From: Leptodontidium sp. MPI-SDFR-AT-0119 | Taxonomy: Eukaryota > Ascomycota > Leotiomycetes > Helotiales > Leptodontidiaceae | Direction of reading: 5' to 3' | Assembly (NCBI GenBank): GCA_020726505.1 | Contig: JAHLEZ010000032.1 | Span: forward strand, 372,001-436,000 | DNA length: 64,000 nucleotides | Part shown: piece after piece, positions 43,419 through 55,485 of the stretch | How the letters are laid out: every line of letters begins with the position of its first letter | Position numbering within the stretch: the first letter of the stretch is position 1 | Program-made: the position numbers and the translations under genes | The notes under the pieces: generated by a model | What the model was told of the DNA's origin: nothing | Databases searched by the model: none | What the model saw: the letters and a program-made list of their open reading frames with translations, nothing else

Positions 43419-45551
43419 TCGAGAGAGTTGGATTCTGAAAGTCGAAAGAATAGTTCGTATTGAGTAGTTTCGGTATATAGTTGATTCGTCTCTCTGTTAA
43501 TTCAATCCATGCAGTCGCTTCCAACATGCATCTCTGCCTGGTCTTCAGTCTTTGTTGGAAATGGTTGACTGACGGACGCGCTGTTGACCAAGCGAGCTTG
43601 TACCTTACCACAGGGATGCAACTCCCATCCTGAGCCTGGAATCTAGCCCCCAAAAACGCCACCTTGTGTTTCGAAAATAAGCACAACATATTATTAAAAC
43701 CCCCACCTGGAAAAACAGAACACAGATAATCTGCAGCCAAGAAATGTTGCTTTGGCTAAGTCCTGACTCGCAGTCTGCTTGCTTTTCCCTGCGATGGCGC
43801 TAAATCTCGTAATCATGGGTTAATTAATGCCCGCCATTGACCTGCAGTCACCCTTCAAGCAATCGACTTCAGCTTGTCTGTTTGGTCTTTTCCGCTACTT
43901 GTAACGGTAATCTAGATATCAATTGACGAATTGCATACTCCTCCCTCCCCGGCTGGAATGGGACCCCAATTGTCAAAAATTCTGGTAGGGGTTTAGAACT
44001 TGATGAACAAATCACCTGGTAGGACGACGAGACCTTCCTGCTCGGATCGTGATGATTGTAGTGGTGATTATGAGCCATTTATCTATCTCTGTAGGAAGTA
44101 CTGTAGCTTAGTAGTTGACCGGCTCCGGATAGGGAAATGTTGTATCCGATTGTGAATTTGAAAAGAGAAGGCCGGCCCGCGGTTGATTAGGTCTGCGAGA
44201 GTGTAATGCGTGCGCGCTATGACCTGTGCAATTCTCGATAAGGGAAACGTAAAACGGTGTGTGCGAGATAGTTGCGGTTTTTCTTTTAGATCATAAATTC
44301 TTTGCTAGATTAAAAGGGGGAGGGGGCGGGGGTGATCAACTCAAAGTCGGGAAATCGTTGTTGCTCGCCTCGGTTATCGTATATTGAATCCTAAAAGGGG
44401 TTGGGATCCCACAATTTCCTTCTAGAAGACAGATAGACGTGTGCTTCTCAAAGCGTCTCATGGCGTAAAAGCCAGCACTTACAATGCCGGGGAAGCGGGA
44501 CAACTGAAGAGATGTGGAGTGGAATCCTGAATGAGGGAATCCGTTTTCTTGGCTGGGTATACCAAGGAGCTATCATCACATCGGCAGACTCCCAGGCTGA
44601 AATAATGTAATTAGTTTCAGTATGACCAAAGTTGTTGAAAGGTCATTTAGTGAATAAGTTCGGTTTCTCGTGGCAACTTCCTCACCATTTAGCCTCTGCA
44701 GGTACGAGATGTCGCCTCTCATAGCTACATTTGCGGCTCGTATTCTTGGCGAATAAAAATCCCAAAGACCCAGAGAAGCATTCTCAAAAGCCCCGATCAT
44801 ACATCATTATTGTGGAAAAATTGTATAAATCGTTTGAAAATTCTCAATCGAGGCCTGGCTTGGTCCTGCGATTGGCAAAGGTTCCTGGAAATGTCATCTC
44901 GGAAGTAGCCTCGACCTGTACTGCCGCCCAGAATGCCGGGCCCAAAATCTGATAAATGGATCCCCTTCAAGTTTCTTCACCAGGTCCCTATCCAATGGAA
45001 ATTCGCTGCTCGTTTCGCGGAAAGTATCGACGGGCTTTCTAGATAGCATTCAAGTTTGGGGGTCGAACCCACATGGCATGCTGAACGGGAAAGGGGTTTT
45101 ACCGAAGTTCGAAGAGCAAACAGCAGCGAATCAAGCTTCGGTCCGAGAACCTGTACCTGGTTCGGGAGCTCCGAGTCCTTCCACGGTCCGAATGCAGTGT
45201 TTAATGACCTATTTGGGACGAAAGAGCGATGAAAGGGAAGAAGGGAAAGGAGGGGGAAACGGGTTTGAGGAGGATGGGTGGAGGTGGCAACTTGCAAGTT
45301 ATATAAAACTCTCGGAGACAAAAGTGCACTTTTTGGCCGCCAATATTCGCTCCGGGATGTGACCCAAGCGGTCGGGTCAGAGTAATCAATCGCATCTTTA
45401 CGAGTTGGATGCTGTTTCCGGCTGGCCCCCGAAGTTTCACCTATCATGACTTGACTTGCTTGCACTGTGATCTGACAAGTCAAGACCCTGATTACGTAGA
45501 GACGGTACTTTTGACAAGCTAAAACACAAGGTCGTAAGCCTCGTCCTCCTC

Positions 45552-45563
45552 CTACCTAGGTAG
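45552..45563. promoter_or_regulatory. Palindrome CTACCTAGGTAG
   Basis: This perfect 12-bp palindrome lies about 1.2 kb upstream of the Zn2Cys6 gene and shares the TACCTAGGTA core with three other intergenic sites. Confidence 0.4.
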
Positions 45564-46227
45564 TCACCCGCTCTTTGCTTACTACCACGTGATTTCGGTA
45601 AAGGGCCAGGGGCTCTCGGCTAACTTACTTAGGTTTGCCCTCGATTTCGTATTTCAATATCTTCATTGCTGCATCAACATACGAACGTACTCGTCCAGAT
45701 GTTTACCATCAGCCTCACGCAACCCGTCGGATCAATGTAGCACAAGAACACCCGTCGTGCTTGCCAGCGAGTGATCCAAGCTCGTAGATCGACTCTTGCA
45801 GGCGACCTTGGCGAGGCGAGGTGTTTGAAGCACTGGCTCCTGTGAGGCGCTGTATACGAGAAGTCAGGGCTGATTGGACATCGGAACGAAAATCTCAGGT
45901 GTAAGCGCTTACGCTGATCCGGGGGTCGACGCATTTGGAACAGCCTGCCTGGAGAGAGCATGCAGCCTGTTCAGGGCATCTGGCACTGGGACAGGCGCTG
46001 GCACAGACGCTGGGGGCTTGCTTTCTTTAGACATTATGTGCGAGGACGGGGCGAGGCGAGGTGAGGCAGCGTAGGAGATGCACATGCACTCTATCCACAG
46101 GGGGGAAGGCTTTGAAGCAAAGCTCGCTGAGGTGAGGTGGATGTGGTGTAGTGTACGAAAGTGTAGTGCAAGGGAGTGTAGAGCGAGGTGGAGGACAGTG
46201 GACGCAGACAAAAGCGACTTACTTACT

Positions 46228-46237
46228 TACCTAGGTA
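46228..46237. promoter_or_regulatory. Palindrome TACCTAGGTA
   Basis: This perfect 10-bp palindrome lies about 490 bp upstream of the Zn2Cys6 gene. It is the second copy in the same upstream region. Confidence 0.4.
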
Positions 46238-46726
46238 CTCTACAATACAGTATCAGCACGCATACCGGCCGATGCGACGCATGAGAGCTGATTCGCGCCC
46301 ATGGCGAGGCGCACTCCCATTCCACTGGCCTGGGTTGCCTGCTGCACACCGAAAGTGCTTCTCTTACGCCAACATCTCTCACTCATCAATCATCATCCCT
46401 CCCTCCTTTCGCTCCGCTCCCTCACTCGTTTGACGCCATAGCATATCCACATGCACACCACCCACCTTTCTTTCCTTCCACACCCCATCCCATCCCATCT
46501 CATCTCATTCCCTACTTATTTATTTATGGGTCTTCCGACGGCCGAAAATAAGATTCATGCATGCTGAGCTGCCCACTGGCAACTGGCACCTTGTAACTTA
46601 TAAGTCTCCAGATGCCCTCTTTTGCGACCCGTTGGCTGTCCCTCTTCCTCTGCCTCTGGATATGAGTTTGTTTCCTGGCGAGACGGATTGGATCAGAGGC
46701 AGTCCGCCACTCACTCATCGCCTAGA

Positions 46727-48749
46727 ATGTCCATGTCCAGCAGCCTGATGCCCGAGCAGGTTGGGGATGCTTCCAGCCCAGATAACGCAGCAGAGGTCAA
46801 GATTAAAAAGACGAGAGCAAGCAAACCCAAGGTCAAAACTGGATGCCAGACATGCAAGTTCGTAATTTTGGATTTCTTTCTGTTCAGTTGCTCGTTCGTT
46901 CGTTCGATGGTCCCGCGCCGCATTGTACTTCGCTGCGCCTCAGCCTTGTCCCTCCCCGAGCCGAGCTTTTTCAACTTCACATATTCATGTTGCGTTTCTC
47001 TACTCATTTCACTGGATGTTCAACCATAACTAAACATATACTTCCACGACTAGAATACGCCGCGTCAAATGCGATGAGACTAAACCAAGCTGTCTGCGTT
47101 GTGTAAGGTTTGGTCACCAGTGCGACGGATACTCCAACAAATCGCCGTCGAAGCCGGCTTCGAGCAAGAGTTCCCGGACGCTAGTTCCGAAATCACCATG
47201 TCAAAGCCCTACCACCCTTTCAGGCCCTCCATCAGATTATCCTGATATTTCTTCGTCGGCTTCTTCGCCATCAAGTACTTCGCCGACTAAGATTTATCCT
47301 TCGCCAACACGGCTTCTATTTCAAACACCACACGAGTACCAGGCATTCCAAACCTTTTGCAGTCGAACGTCACATGAACTCTCATCGGCCTTTTCGACAG
47401 ATTTATGGACCCGATTAATGCTCCAAGCCTGTGAGACGTCTCCTTCAATTCGACATGCAGTCGTAGCAATCGGGGCTCTGAATCTGTCGACCCCTTCACC
47501 ATGGCCAGAAAATTCCGTGGGGACTTTACGGCACCAGTTTGCTTTCAGACAGTACAGCAAAGCGCTATGTCTACTTCGACGAGATGTGGCTGGTGGATTC
47601 TGTGATTTGAGGACGACATTGATAGCATGTTTGCTGTTTTACTGTTTCGAGTCCTATCATGGATATCACGAGATGGCCATCAACCAGGTCTATTCTGGAT
47701 TGAAGCTCATCCGAGAATGGGCTTCTTCATTCTACGGGCCAGATGAAAGTGGGAGGTTGAGGACGAAGATAGGGAGCGAGAATCCTCATATTGTGGAAGA
47801 CGATATTCTGAGGGCGTTTGGGAATTTAGAGATCCAAGTCATGACGTATGCGGATGGGCGAACGAGGGAAGCCCATGAGCATTATCGACATTGTGGGCAG
47901 GCATCGATTGATGAGATGCCGGAGATTTTCAGGTCTTTAGAAGAAGCGAGGACGATGTTGGAGCTGGTCATCAGGAGGAGCATGCACTGGCTCCGAAGCA
48001 CGATGCACTTGCAGAATTTTTCGATGCATTCGAGTCCTACTTCATCACCGACTAGTGATACCGAGGACAATGGACCTTGCTCGCTGTTTTTTGATGTGGA
48101 TCCAACGTTTGAGGAGAGGCTGGAGACGCTGAAGGAATACGAGAGGTGGGATGGAGCATTCAGGCCCTTGCTGAATCACTCTCGGAAAGGTTCAGCGCCG
48201 CACGAGGAATTTCTTCTTGCTTCAACGTTGCGTTTACATTGGCTAGCGGGGTACATGTCAATCGCCTCCAACAACAGCCATTCCAGCTTAGTCAACAATG
48301 GAAGGTTCACGACAGAACTTGAGGAATTGGTCGATATAGCACGGATTCTGCTGGACAACTCGAAACGAGAAAATTCTGAAAATAACAATACTGTCTATGT
48401 CTTCGACATGCAAATTATCGTCCCTCTCATGACCGTGGGATGGATCTACCGCCACCGCTCTCTCCGACGCGAAGCCATCCAGCTGCTCCTTCGTAGTCCC
48501 CGCAAAGAAGGAGTTTGGGACGGGATCGTGGTGGGAAAAATCATGGCTTGGCTTGCTGAAATCGAAGAAGAGTGCTTGGATGAAGGAGATGAAAATGATG
48601 ATTATATACCAGAGTGGGCGGCCGCAAGGTGCATCAAAATGGATTTCGATACAGTAAAGAGGGAGGCGAGCGTTTCTTGCTTGCAGCCTGTCAAGGGGTC
48701 GCTTGTTGGAGAGGAAAGGAGGAGGGAGGTGTTTATACCCTTTTCGTAG
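46727..48749 (+). CDS. Zn2Cys6 (Zn cluster) transcription factor
   Basis: There are two exons, 46727-46857 and 47054-48749, with a 196-bp intron that splits the zinc cluster, giving 608 residues. The cluster has cysteines at 40, 43, 50, 57, 60 and 67 (C-x2-C-x6-C-x6-C-x2-C-x6-C: GCQTC, then KIRRVKCDETKPSCLRC). It is preceded by a basic stretch (KIKKTRASKPKVKTG) and followed by a serine/proline-rich linker. The rest is an alpha-helical regulatory region of the type seen in fungal-specific regulators: AVVAIGALN, LLFYCFESYHGYHEMAINQVYSGLKLI and a late WAAARCIKMD. Such proteins act in the nucleus and bind CGG half-sites, often as dimers. The splice site after TGC AA restores KIRRVKC exactly, which supports the model. 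Targets are unknown. A second ATG at 46733 is also possible. Confidence 0.9.
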
Positions 48750-50343
48750 ATGAAATACATGTTGTAGGTAGGCAGCGTGGGAAATAAAAGCCAAGGGCAC
48801 TATTACTCCGTTTTCGAACGTGACTTCAACTCTGGTTGATTTCTAATTTTTTTCTTTTTTCTTTCCTGGCGTCATAGTCTGAAGGATGAGAAGTTCCCAA
48901 CTGCCGTTCGCTATCAAGCCACCCGTTCTATGCATGTCAGGCATAACCAACCTCCAAATTCTCTAAGCTCACCCCAATAACCTCTCCGATTCAGGAGACT
49001 CGTCCCAGCCAGCCATGCGGTGACAACTAATTCAAGCTTACTAGCAAGACTCGAGCACCAGTCACCCCGCTTACCAGGAAAAACAAAGAACGAGCTCCAT
49101 GCAGAGCTTCGGGGCACAGGCCTACCGGGTCGGAACGTTTCGAAGCAAAAGGGTGCTGCGTGCTTGCGTGCAGGATGCAAGTCTCATTCGTAACGCTTAA
49201 CAAATAGGAAGGTATTCCATCTCAACCGCCGGTACGAGCTGGGTCCAAGAATAGAAACGTGGGGTCGTACGAATCACGTGGATGGCTGGATGGCTTGTGA
49301 GACAAGCGTATCTTATCTCCATCAGATGCAGCGAAAACAACATTTACTGTTTTGCGTAATTTTATATAATGTGATTCGGGAAATCCCGTTACATTCTTAG
49401 TCTCAGTGTGTGATGCCCCTCGCATGCTCGGAAATAAACAAACCTTACATTCCGTCCGACTTGTCACGAAACAGCCAACCAACATGCTCATGTATTAGCC
49501 TAAAGTGTGATATGCCTCGTTCTATATTAGTCTCCATGTGCGCGTGCGTCTAGTGCTGCAAGAGCGGGGCACCTCCCACAATGGAAGGTGTGCATGATCG
49601 CGACCGAACTGTCGGGTCTGATGTGTGTGCGTTGGGATGAGGTGAGAGCGGGAGGAAGAGGCACCGTTGGAGACCGTTCATGTGAGTATGCTTGATGGGA
49701 TAAATGGGGAGATAATAGGATAGGGCATACAGCGCGGGATGGGTTGATATGTGGATGCGAGGGGTGTGGGCGCTTAGAGTGAGAGAGGTGAGAGGGGTTC
49801 TCGAACCCGGACTTTATGATGTTGGTGATGAGGCACGACTGTGCATGGTTCTTATGCTGGGAATGGGCAAAGGTTCGACTCCATTGTATTTATAGATGCA
49901 TATTCAATCATTCCACAACGCAAATTCAAAATTATCGCGGCAGAGCAGGTAGAATACCGAAGTGATGAAGTTATGATAGCGCTTCTCGCTTACGGTTTAG
50001 GGGAGCTTAAGCCTAGCTCATCTCACTTGGACATAAATATCTATTTACAGGCAATTTCGAAATGGGATAGCCTTCAACATCACTTATGGGGCTCCACGAA
50101 ATTTATCATGCAGCAGTAGCGCTTGGTAAAAGCGGGCTTGGGTCGACCTCATCTGTTATACGCAGGCCTCCTCCAGCTGGTCCCATTAGTAAACGCCACT
50201 ACTTGAGGCAATTTTGAAGCAAAGCGTTACCCATCATCTGTTGGGGCTCTTAGGCTAATTTGAGCTAGGCATTATATTTCACTGTCAGGACATCATGTAC
50301 TTCGAATCGTTCCCATAAGCGCCCTGAGACTTTCCTAGACCTG
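48750..50343. other. Convergent intergenic region, no supported gene
   Basis: About 1.6 kb between the 3' ends of the Zn2Cys6 gene (plus) and the L-domain gene (minus). A 92-codon frame at 49841-50119 starts with ATG but shows no domain that I recognise. No repeat or RNA gene is clear. Confidence 0.45.
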
Positions 50344-52186
50344 TCAAGATCCAACCCCAGGCCTTGGCCCATCAACTGCAGTTACTCTTCCAGCGTCAGC
50401 ATCACCGGCATCTGCCACAGCCGGCACAATCGTATTCCCACCACCAGTAGCAGCCTCATATCCTGGTGGATGAGGGGAGGGCCTCATCATATCAACCAAT
50501 TCAATGACAGAACCCGGGTGACTTTCACTTCCTTGACTTCGTCGTGGCTCGTAGTCTGGCAGAACCTCTCCACCACCTGCACTCCTAGCAGCCATCTCGG
50601 CATCGTAATCCGGCGGCGGGATTTTGGCAATTTCTTCGGCCTTCTTCTTCTCCTTCCTGCTATGCCACAAGGCAAACATGAAAAACAGCCAGACTGGAAT
50701 GCCGATGCCAACTGCTAGGCCAACTGGAATGGTTGGAAATGGTTTCTTGGATTTCTCTGTGACAGAGCCCCGGAAGTCTGTACAAGAGTACTCATTGCTA
50801 TAGTTATTGGTCGTGTATGACGGGTGTATTCTCGTCCAGACAGCAGTGGCGCGCTCGCAGTCAATAGGGGCGAGAGTAGTTATGCTCAATCGGTCAAGCG
50901 ATGTCAGGGAGTCGATGCTGTAACTAAAGCTTCCGTTAGCTATGTCTGTGAAGGCGCAAACAATGGTTCCACGTCATTACTTACTTGGTCACGTCGCCGC
51001 TAAGCTGAATCTCTTCGGCGCGTCTCAACGGCTTGCTGTTGAATGTCATATTTATGGTTGGCTCCAACACGAAGCTTCCATACATAGATTCAAGCGCTGG
51101 AAAAGAAACCCTAGATAAATCTTGTCAGCTGCCGTCAAAATCGCAGATTGGCTCTGACTTACATGCTCAGCGTCCCAGATAAGTCGATGTCAGTCACGTT
51201 CCGAAGTGAGGGAAAGGTGACGGCGAGCGGTTCCCCGTTGGTATAGATCTCGAGTTGCTTGCCATCATACCTTCCCCCGGTAGAATAGTCATCCGAGATA
51301 CTCATGATTGCTAGTGATGGCATTGATAGACTATGGACAAGGTCAGTGTCCTTGACTTTAGCTCGATCGCAAGAACAACTGAACATACAAGGATATGTGC
51401 CCAAGAATGTGTATATTCTGGGCTTGAGACAGTTTAGGCATATCTATAGCCATTGATGCCGACGTTGTCACAGGATCGAAGACATGGTAACCGATGAAGG
51501 ATCGATTGTTGGTAATGTAAATACCTTCTTCGATAGTCTCAAGTTTGGGAAAGTCCACACTAGGTTTTCGTGTTAGCGTATTTGTGCAACGTGCAGGTTA
51601 CCCTCACCTACAAAGGAAAGCTGCCAGCCATCTTTATATTTCTAGCCTTCAGTAGGGACGACATAATTATACATCCAAACCTCTGTGTTTGGCACAAGGT
51701 CACTGTCGAGAAGAAGCTTGAAGGCATCGACATTCTTCAATTTGGTGAGATATATCATTGAAAGAAGAGGCGCATCCTCGAAAATGATATCACCCACGGA
51801 CTCTAAATCAATCGCCCATATGGCTGTAAGAGAAGAGCTCGTCAAATAGTATGAGTTCCCTCTGTAGGTTTCTGTAGAGAAAGTACCGGTGATATTGGTG
51901 ATGTTGGGGAGCGAAAATGGGCCATTCCAGTCGTAGGCAATTTTCAAACTGCCTAACCATGAAGTACATCCCGCGAGATTTCTCTCAATATCATCCTCAC
52001 TGGAAAGTAGGAGAGTTGTCTCGTTGCCGCATTGGAAGGCAGTCGTGGCTTTGAAAGTCAGTTCATAATCCCTTCCGAGCCACAATTACTATCCAAGACT
52101 GCTGCATCTTCCCAGGTGTACTTACGACGGAGAAAAGTGAAGAAAAGCACCACCGCAATCGCCAGCCAGTTTGGTGTCGACATCAT
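50344..52186 (-). CDS. Receptor-L-domain membrane protein (Ecm33-like) with PPxY-type tail
   Basis: Seven minus-strand exons are proposed: 52122-52186, 51696-52071, 51612-51646, 51389-51559, 51163-51330, 50985-51110 and 50344-50923. The six introns are 49-61 bp, and the total is 506 residues with frame kept throughout. A signal peptide (MMSTPNWLAIAVVLFFTFL) is followed by L-domain repeats as in the Ecm33/Sps2 cell-surface family: LPNITNITGTF, VGDIIFEDAPLLSMIYL, VDFPKLETIEEGIYITNN, FPSLRNVTDIDLSGTL. One membrane segment (about 378-400, VGLAVGIGIPVWLFFMFALW) replaces the GPI signal of Ecm33. The cytosolic tail has IPPPDYDAE, VLPDYEP and HPPGYEA, proline-tyrosine motifs of the kind bound by WW-domain ubiquitin ligases such as Rsp5. 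This suggests a surface sensor with regulated turnover, but that is inference. The 35-nt exon is the least certain. Confidence 0.72.
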
Positions 52187-53427
52187 CCCCAGCTCGTGAG
52201 CTCTCTCTCTCTCTGGGAACAATTGTCAGCGACGCGGGGAAACAACAAGAAGTGGGCGTCGCTCCAAAAACAAAGATCACGACTTTCCGTCCGGGGTTGG
52301 CAATCATGAGATTGGACGACTACTTGGCTGCATGAAAACCTCGCCATTTATTGGTTGGGCCTCCCAGATACGGAGAAACGAGCCTTGGTATTTACTGCGC
52401 CGCTCAAGAACCTTCAACGAGGCAGGATGAAATCCAACGCGCAGATAAAGGCTGGAAGGAGTACAAATGGTAAACAATTGGGGTTCTTAAGAGATGAACC
52501 GGCGATTTTACCCCTAGTTTCGGCGTGTAGTAGTTTGACTGAGATGGTTTTATTTTCTCTTACGGTAGTGACTTTTCTTTGGTTTGTCGATATATCTGGT
52601 GCAGTTCGGCAAAATTGAAGGGGCTTTCAGGGGTTGTTTGACCTTCCATTTCGAGCCAGGTTTCCATGTAGCCAGGCCTCGGAGTCGATAGGAGTCGATA
52701 TCACAAGTATCATCCTCGAACCGTTTGAGCAAACATATCATGAAAAATCGAACAAATATGTTCTTAGTTTTTTGTACGTCCATTCATCATAAGCTAAGCA
52801 TCATCGACTTCTACGTCCAGCAGAAGTCTCATGCCTGGGGGCCGTTCTCTCGTTCGAACATGTCACGTATGTGACGAGGACGAAATTGGATGAAATGTAA
52901 GATGCCGTCGCTTCAGGGTGTTCGGATCTGTCATGCCTATTCATGCCTATTCATGCCTATTCATGCCTATTCATGCCTATTCATGCCTATTCATGCCTAT
53001 TCATGCCTATTTATGCGCATTTGTGGCTATGATGGTAAATTCTATTGTAAGAGATCTAGACTAGCTTGAACATGTGAACATCCCAAATAAACAGCATACA
53101 TCTTTTAGATAGTTCGAACGCAACACATATTTCATCATAGATAGACCCCTTCTTTCTCATTCTTGCCTGCTCCTTGTTGACATTATCGGGAGATATGTTT
53201 GGGGACGTACAGTAGGAGGTCTGGGAATCCGCAACATGTTTCAAGTCACGTGTGCGTAAGCTTTCTTCTGTCTCGCTGCCTCGCTGTCAGTCGTTCTCAC
53301 CACTACCTCGGCTTGACGGCCACTCCAGGATAAACCAAGAAATTGCACATCAACTCGATATCTCCCCTTCACAGGCATTCTTTTAATCTCAAACAACGAC
53401 TCTTCTAGTGCTGGAGCAGAAAACATT
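52187..53427. other. Divergent region with 10-bp minisatellite
   Basis: About 1.2 kb between the start codons of the L-domain gene (minus) and the acyltransferase gene (plus). It includes a CT dinucleotide run at about 52202-52213 and the minisatellite at 52931-53030. No gene is supported. Confidence 0.5.
52931..53030. repeat. 10-bp tandem repeat TCATGCCTAT, eight perfect copies
   Basis: Eight exact copies of TCATGCCTAT occupy 52931-53010, followed by two degenerate units (TTATGCGCAT, TTGTGGCTAT). It lies about 400 bp upstream of the acyltransferase start. Copy number is likely variable between strains. There are no spacers, so it is not a CRISPR array. Confidence 0.92.
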
Positions 53428-55485
53428 ATGGCTGGACAGATCCCACTGAAACCCGCTGTGGGCTGGGTGTACGACATCATCCTCCGTGTATTTGCCTCTA
53501 TGGTAGACTACTTCTTCAGGGACATCCAAGTCCGTGGAGCATGGCATGTACCGTCCGAGGGGTCTGTTATACTCGTGGCAGCACCGCACGCAAACCAGGT
53601 GGGAATGATGATCACATGACTACGTCACGTCTCGAAATCAGACATCTAACAGCTCTGTAGTTCGTGGATTCTGTGATCCTCATGAAGATCCTCCGGTCTC
53701 TCAATCGACAAATATCTTGGCTCATGGCAGAGAAATCTTTTCAAAGGCCATTTGTGGGCACGATGGCCTCCATCATGGGTGCTGTACCAGTGTCCCGAGC
53801 CATGGACGTTGCAAAACAGGCCGAAGGGACAATCCTGCTCCTTGACCCCATCAATGAGCCAAAGCTTTTATCTGGAGTTGGCACGAACTTTGAAGACCCA
53901 ATATTCAAAGCTGGAGGCTCAATTTACCTGCCAACTTTGAACGGCGAGTCGCACAAACTGGACATCGCAGAAATTCGCAAGGGCCAGATGATACTTCTCA
54001 AGAGTGCACCAACTCATAGTGATGTACTTTTGCAGCTCACTGGGAAAACGCATATGAACGAAGTCCCTATGTCAGGTTTCGTTGGATCCAAATTCAAGGT
54101 TGCTCCTCATGTTGACCAGACTCAAGTCTACGAGGCTGTCTTTCAAAGACTTCGTACTGGCGGCTGTCTTGGAATATTTCCAGAAGGCGGAAGTCATGAC
54201 AGAACTGAACTTCTCCCGCTCAAAGGTTAGCCACTGTCTTAAGATTAATCAGCAACTTCAAAATCTAACTCATGAATCTGACAGCTGGCATTGCCATCAT
54301 GGCGCTTGGCGCTCTTGCTCAAGGTACGGCTTTGACAATCGTTCCTGTAGGAATGAACTATTTTTCAGCCCATAAATTCCGATCTCGTGCTGTGATTGAG
54401 TTTGGGGATGCTGTCACTGTCTCTCAGTCAACCATCTACGACTTTAAAAATGGGAAAAAACGAGAAGCTATCGGAGCGGTCATGGGTGACATTTCTGAGG
54501 CCCTGGCGGCAGTGACTGTGTCTGCACCTGACTTTGAGACTCTCAACGTAAGCTTCCTTAGAGATCTTAGATCATGCAATTCTCACACAACACACAGCTC
54601 ATCCATGCCGCCCGTCGACTATACCTCACCAAGACCCCATTTGACGAGAAAACACAACGACTGTCGCTGGCTCATTCAACCGAACTTAACCGACGCTTGT
54701 CAAAAGGATATACCACATACTCCCAAACGCCTGAAATTATGTCCTTGAAGAAAGATCTCCAGAGATACGTCGACTGTCTGGGGATACTCGGCTTGAAGGA
54801 CCACCAGCTGCTTTCAATCGCCACCCGCAACACACACCTTCCACCACTGTTCCTCTTACCGACTCTTCTATATCGTCTCGGGAAGCTCGTGATTCTCTTC
54901 TTCCTCACGCTACCTGGTCTTGTGCTCTTCGCCCCCATTTTCATTCTCACTTCACACATGTCCCGAAGGAAAACCGCCGAGGCATTGGCTGCATCAAGTG
55001 TCAAAATCCGTGGTAACGATGTGATGGCGACTTGGAAAATCCTCATCGCGGCGGCACTCGTCCCAGTATTCTACGTATTCTACACGATAGTTCTTGTTTG
55101 CTTGAAGAATTGCAACCGCACATACGGCGTTATCCCTGCTCGTACACCGACTTCACTCCTTGTGGTCTCGTCCTTGATCGTGCTTCCTTTGATTACTTAT
55201 GCCGCACTCCTTTTTGGGGAGCAGGGCATGGACATCCTGAAGTCTCTATATCCCCTGATTTTGTCACTGAATCCACGATCCTCTCATGCTGTCGCAGCTT
55301 TGGTGGAGGAAAGAAGCAATCTTGTCACCAAAGTCCGAGAAATGGTTCATCGTTTCGGCAATGGGATATTCCCGGACTGTGATGATATCAGCAAGTGGAG
55401 GGGGAGAGGTCCAAAGCGATTGTTTGCTGAAGTCAGTCCCATGGCCGAGATGGATGAGCTGTGGAAGTTGGATACATTTGTCTAA
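53428..55485 (+). CDS. Glycerol-3-phosphate O-acyltransferase, Sct1/Gpt2 type
   Basis: There are four exons, 53428-53598, 53661-54225, 54285-54547 and 54598-55485, with introns of 62, 59 and 50 bp, giving 628 residues. It carries the acyltransferase motifs in order: PHANQ joined to FVDS across intron 1 (the HANQFVD catalytic motif), the SFQRPFVGTMASIMGAVPVSR block, GCLGIFPEGGSHDRTELLPLK (motif III, glycerophosphate binding) and TIVPVGMNYF. Two to four membrane segments follow (LVILFFLTLPGLVLFAPIF, ILIAAALVPVFYVFYTIVL, LLVVSSLIVLPLITYAALLF). The enzyme makes lysophosphatidic acid from glycerol-3-phosphate and acyl-CoA in the endoplasmic reticulum, the first step of phospholipid and storage lipid synthesis. 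It is somewhat shorter than the yeast enzymes (about 740-760 residues). The 50-bp third intron starts GTAAGC and ends CACAG. Confidence 0.93.

Larger units (their letters stand above)
43419..46726. other. Long intergenic region upstream of the Zn2Cys6 gene
   Basis: About 3.3 kb with no convincing gene; the frame at 44977-45483 (minus) shows no family features. It contains two copies of the palindrome core TACCTAGGTA (45553-45562, 46228-46237), two copies of GGCGAGGCGAGGTG (45810-45823, 46050-46063) and a short ACTT repeat at about 46217-46230. Such a long upstream region is common for fungal regulators. Confidence 0.45.

Noticed and set aside
44977..45483. Minus-strand frame of 168 codons
   Set aside because: No family feature; the region is the upstream sequence of the Zn2Cys6 gene.
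49841..50119. ATG-initiated frame of 92 codons
   Set aside because: It could be a fragment of a gene, but no motif supports it; left as unassigned.
52931..53030. Possible CRISPR array
   Set aside because: The 10-bp units are contiguous without spacers and the genome is eukaryotic; it is a minisatellite.
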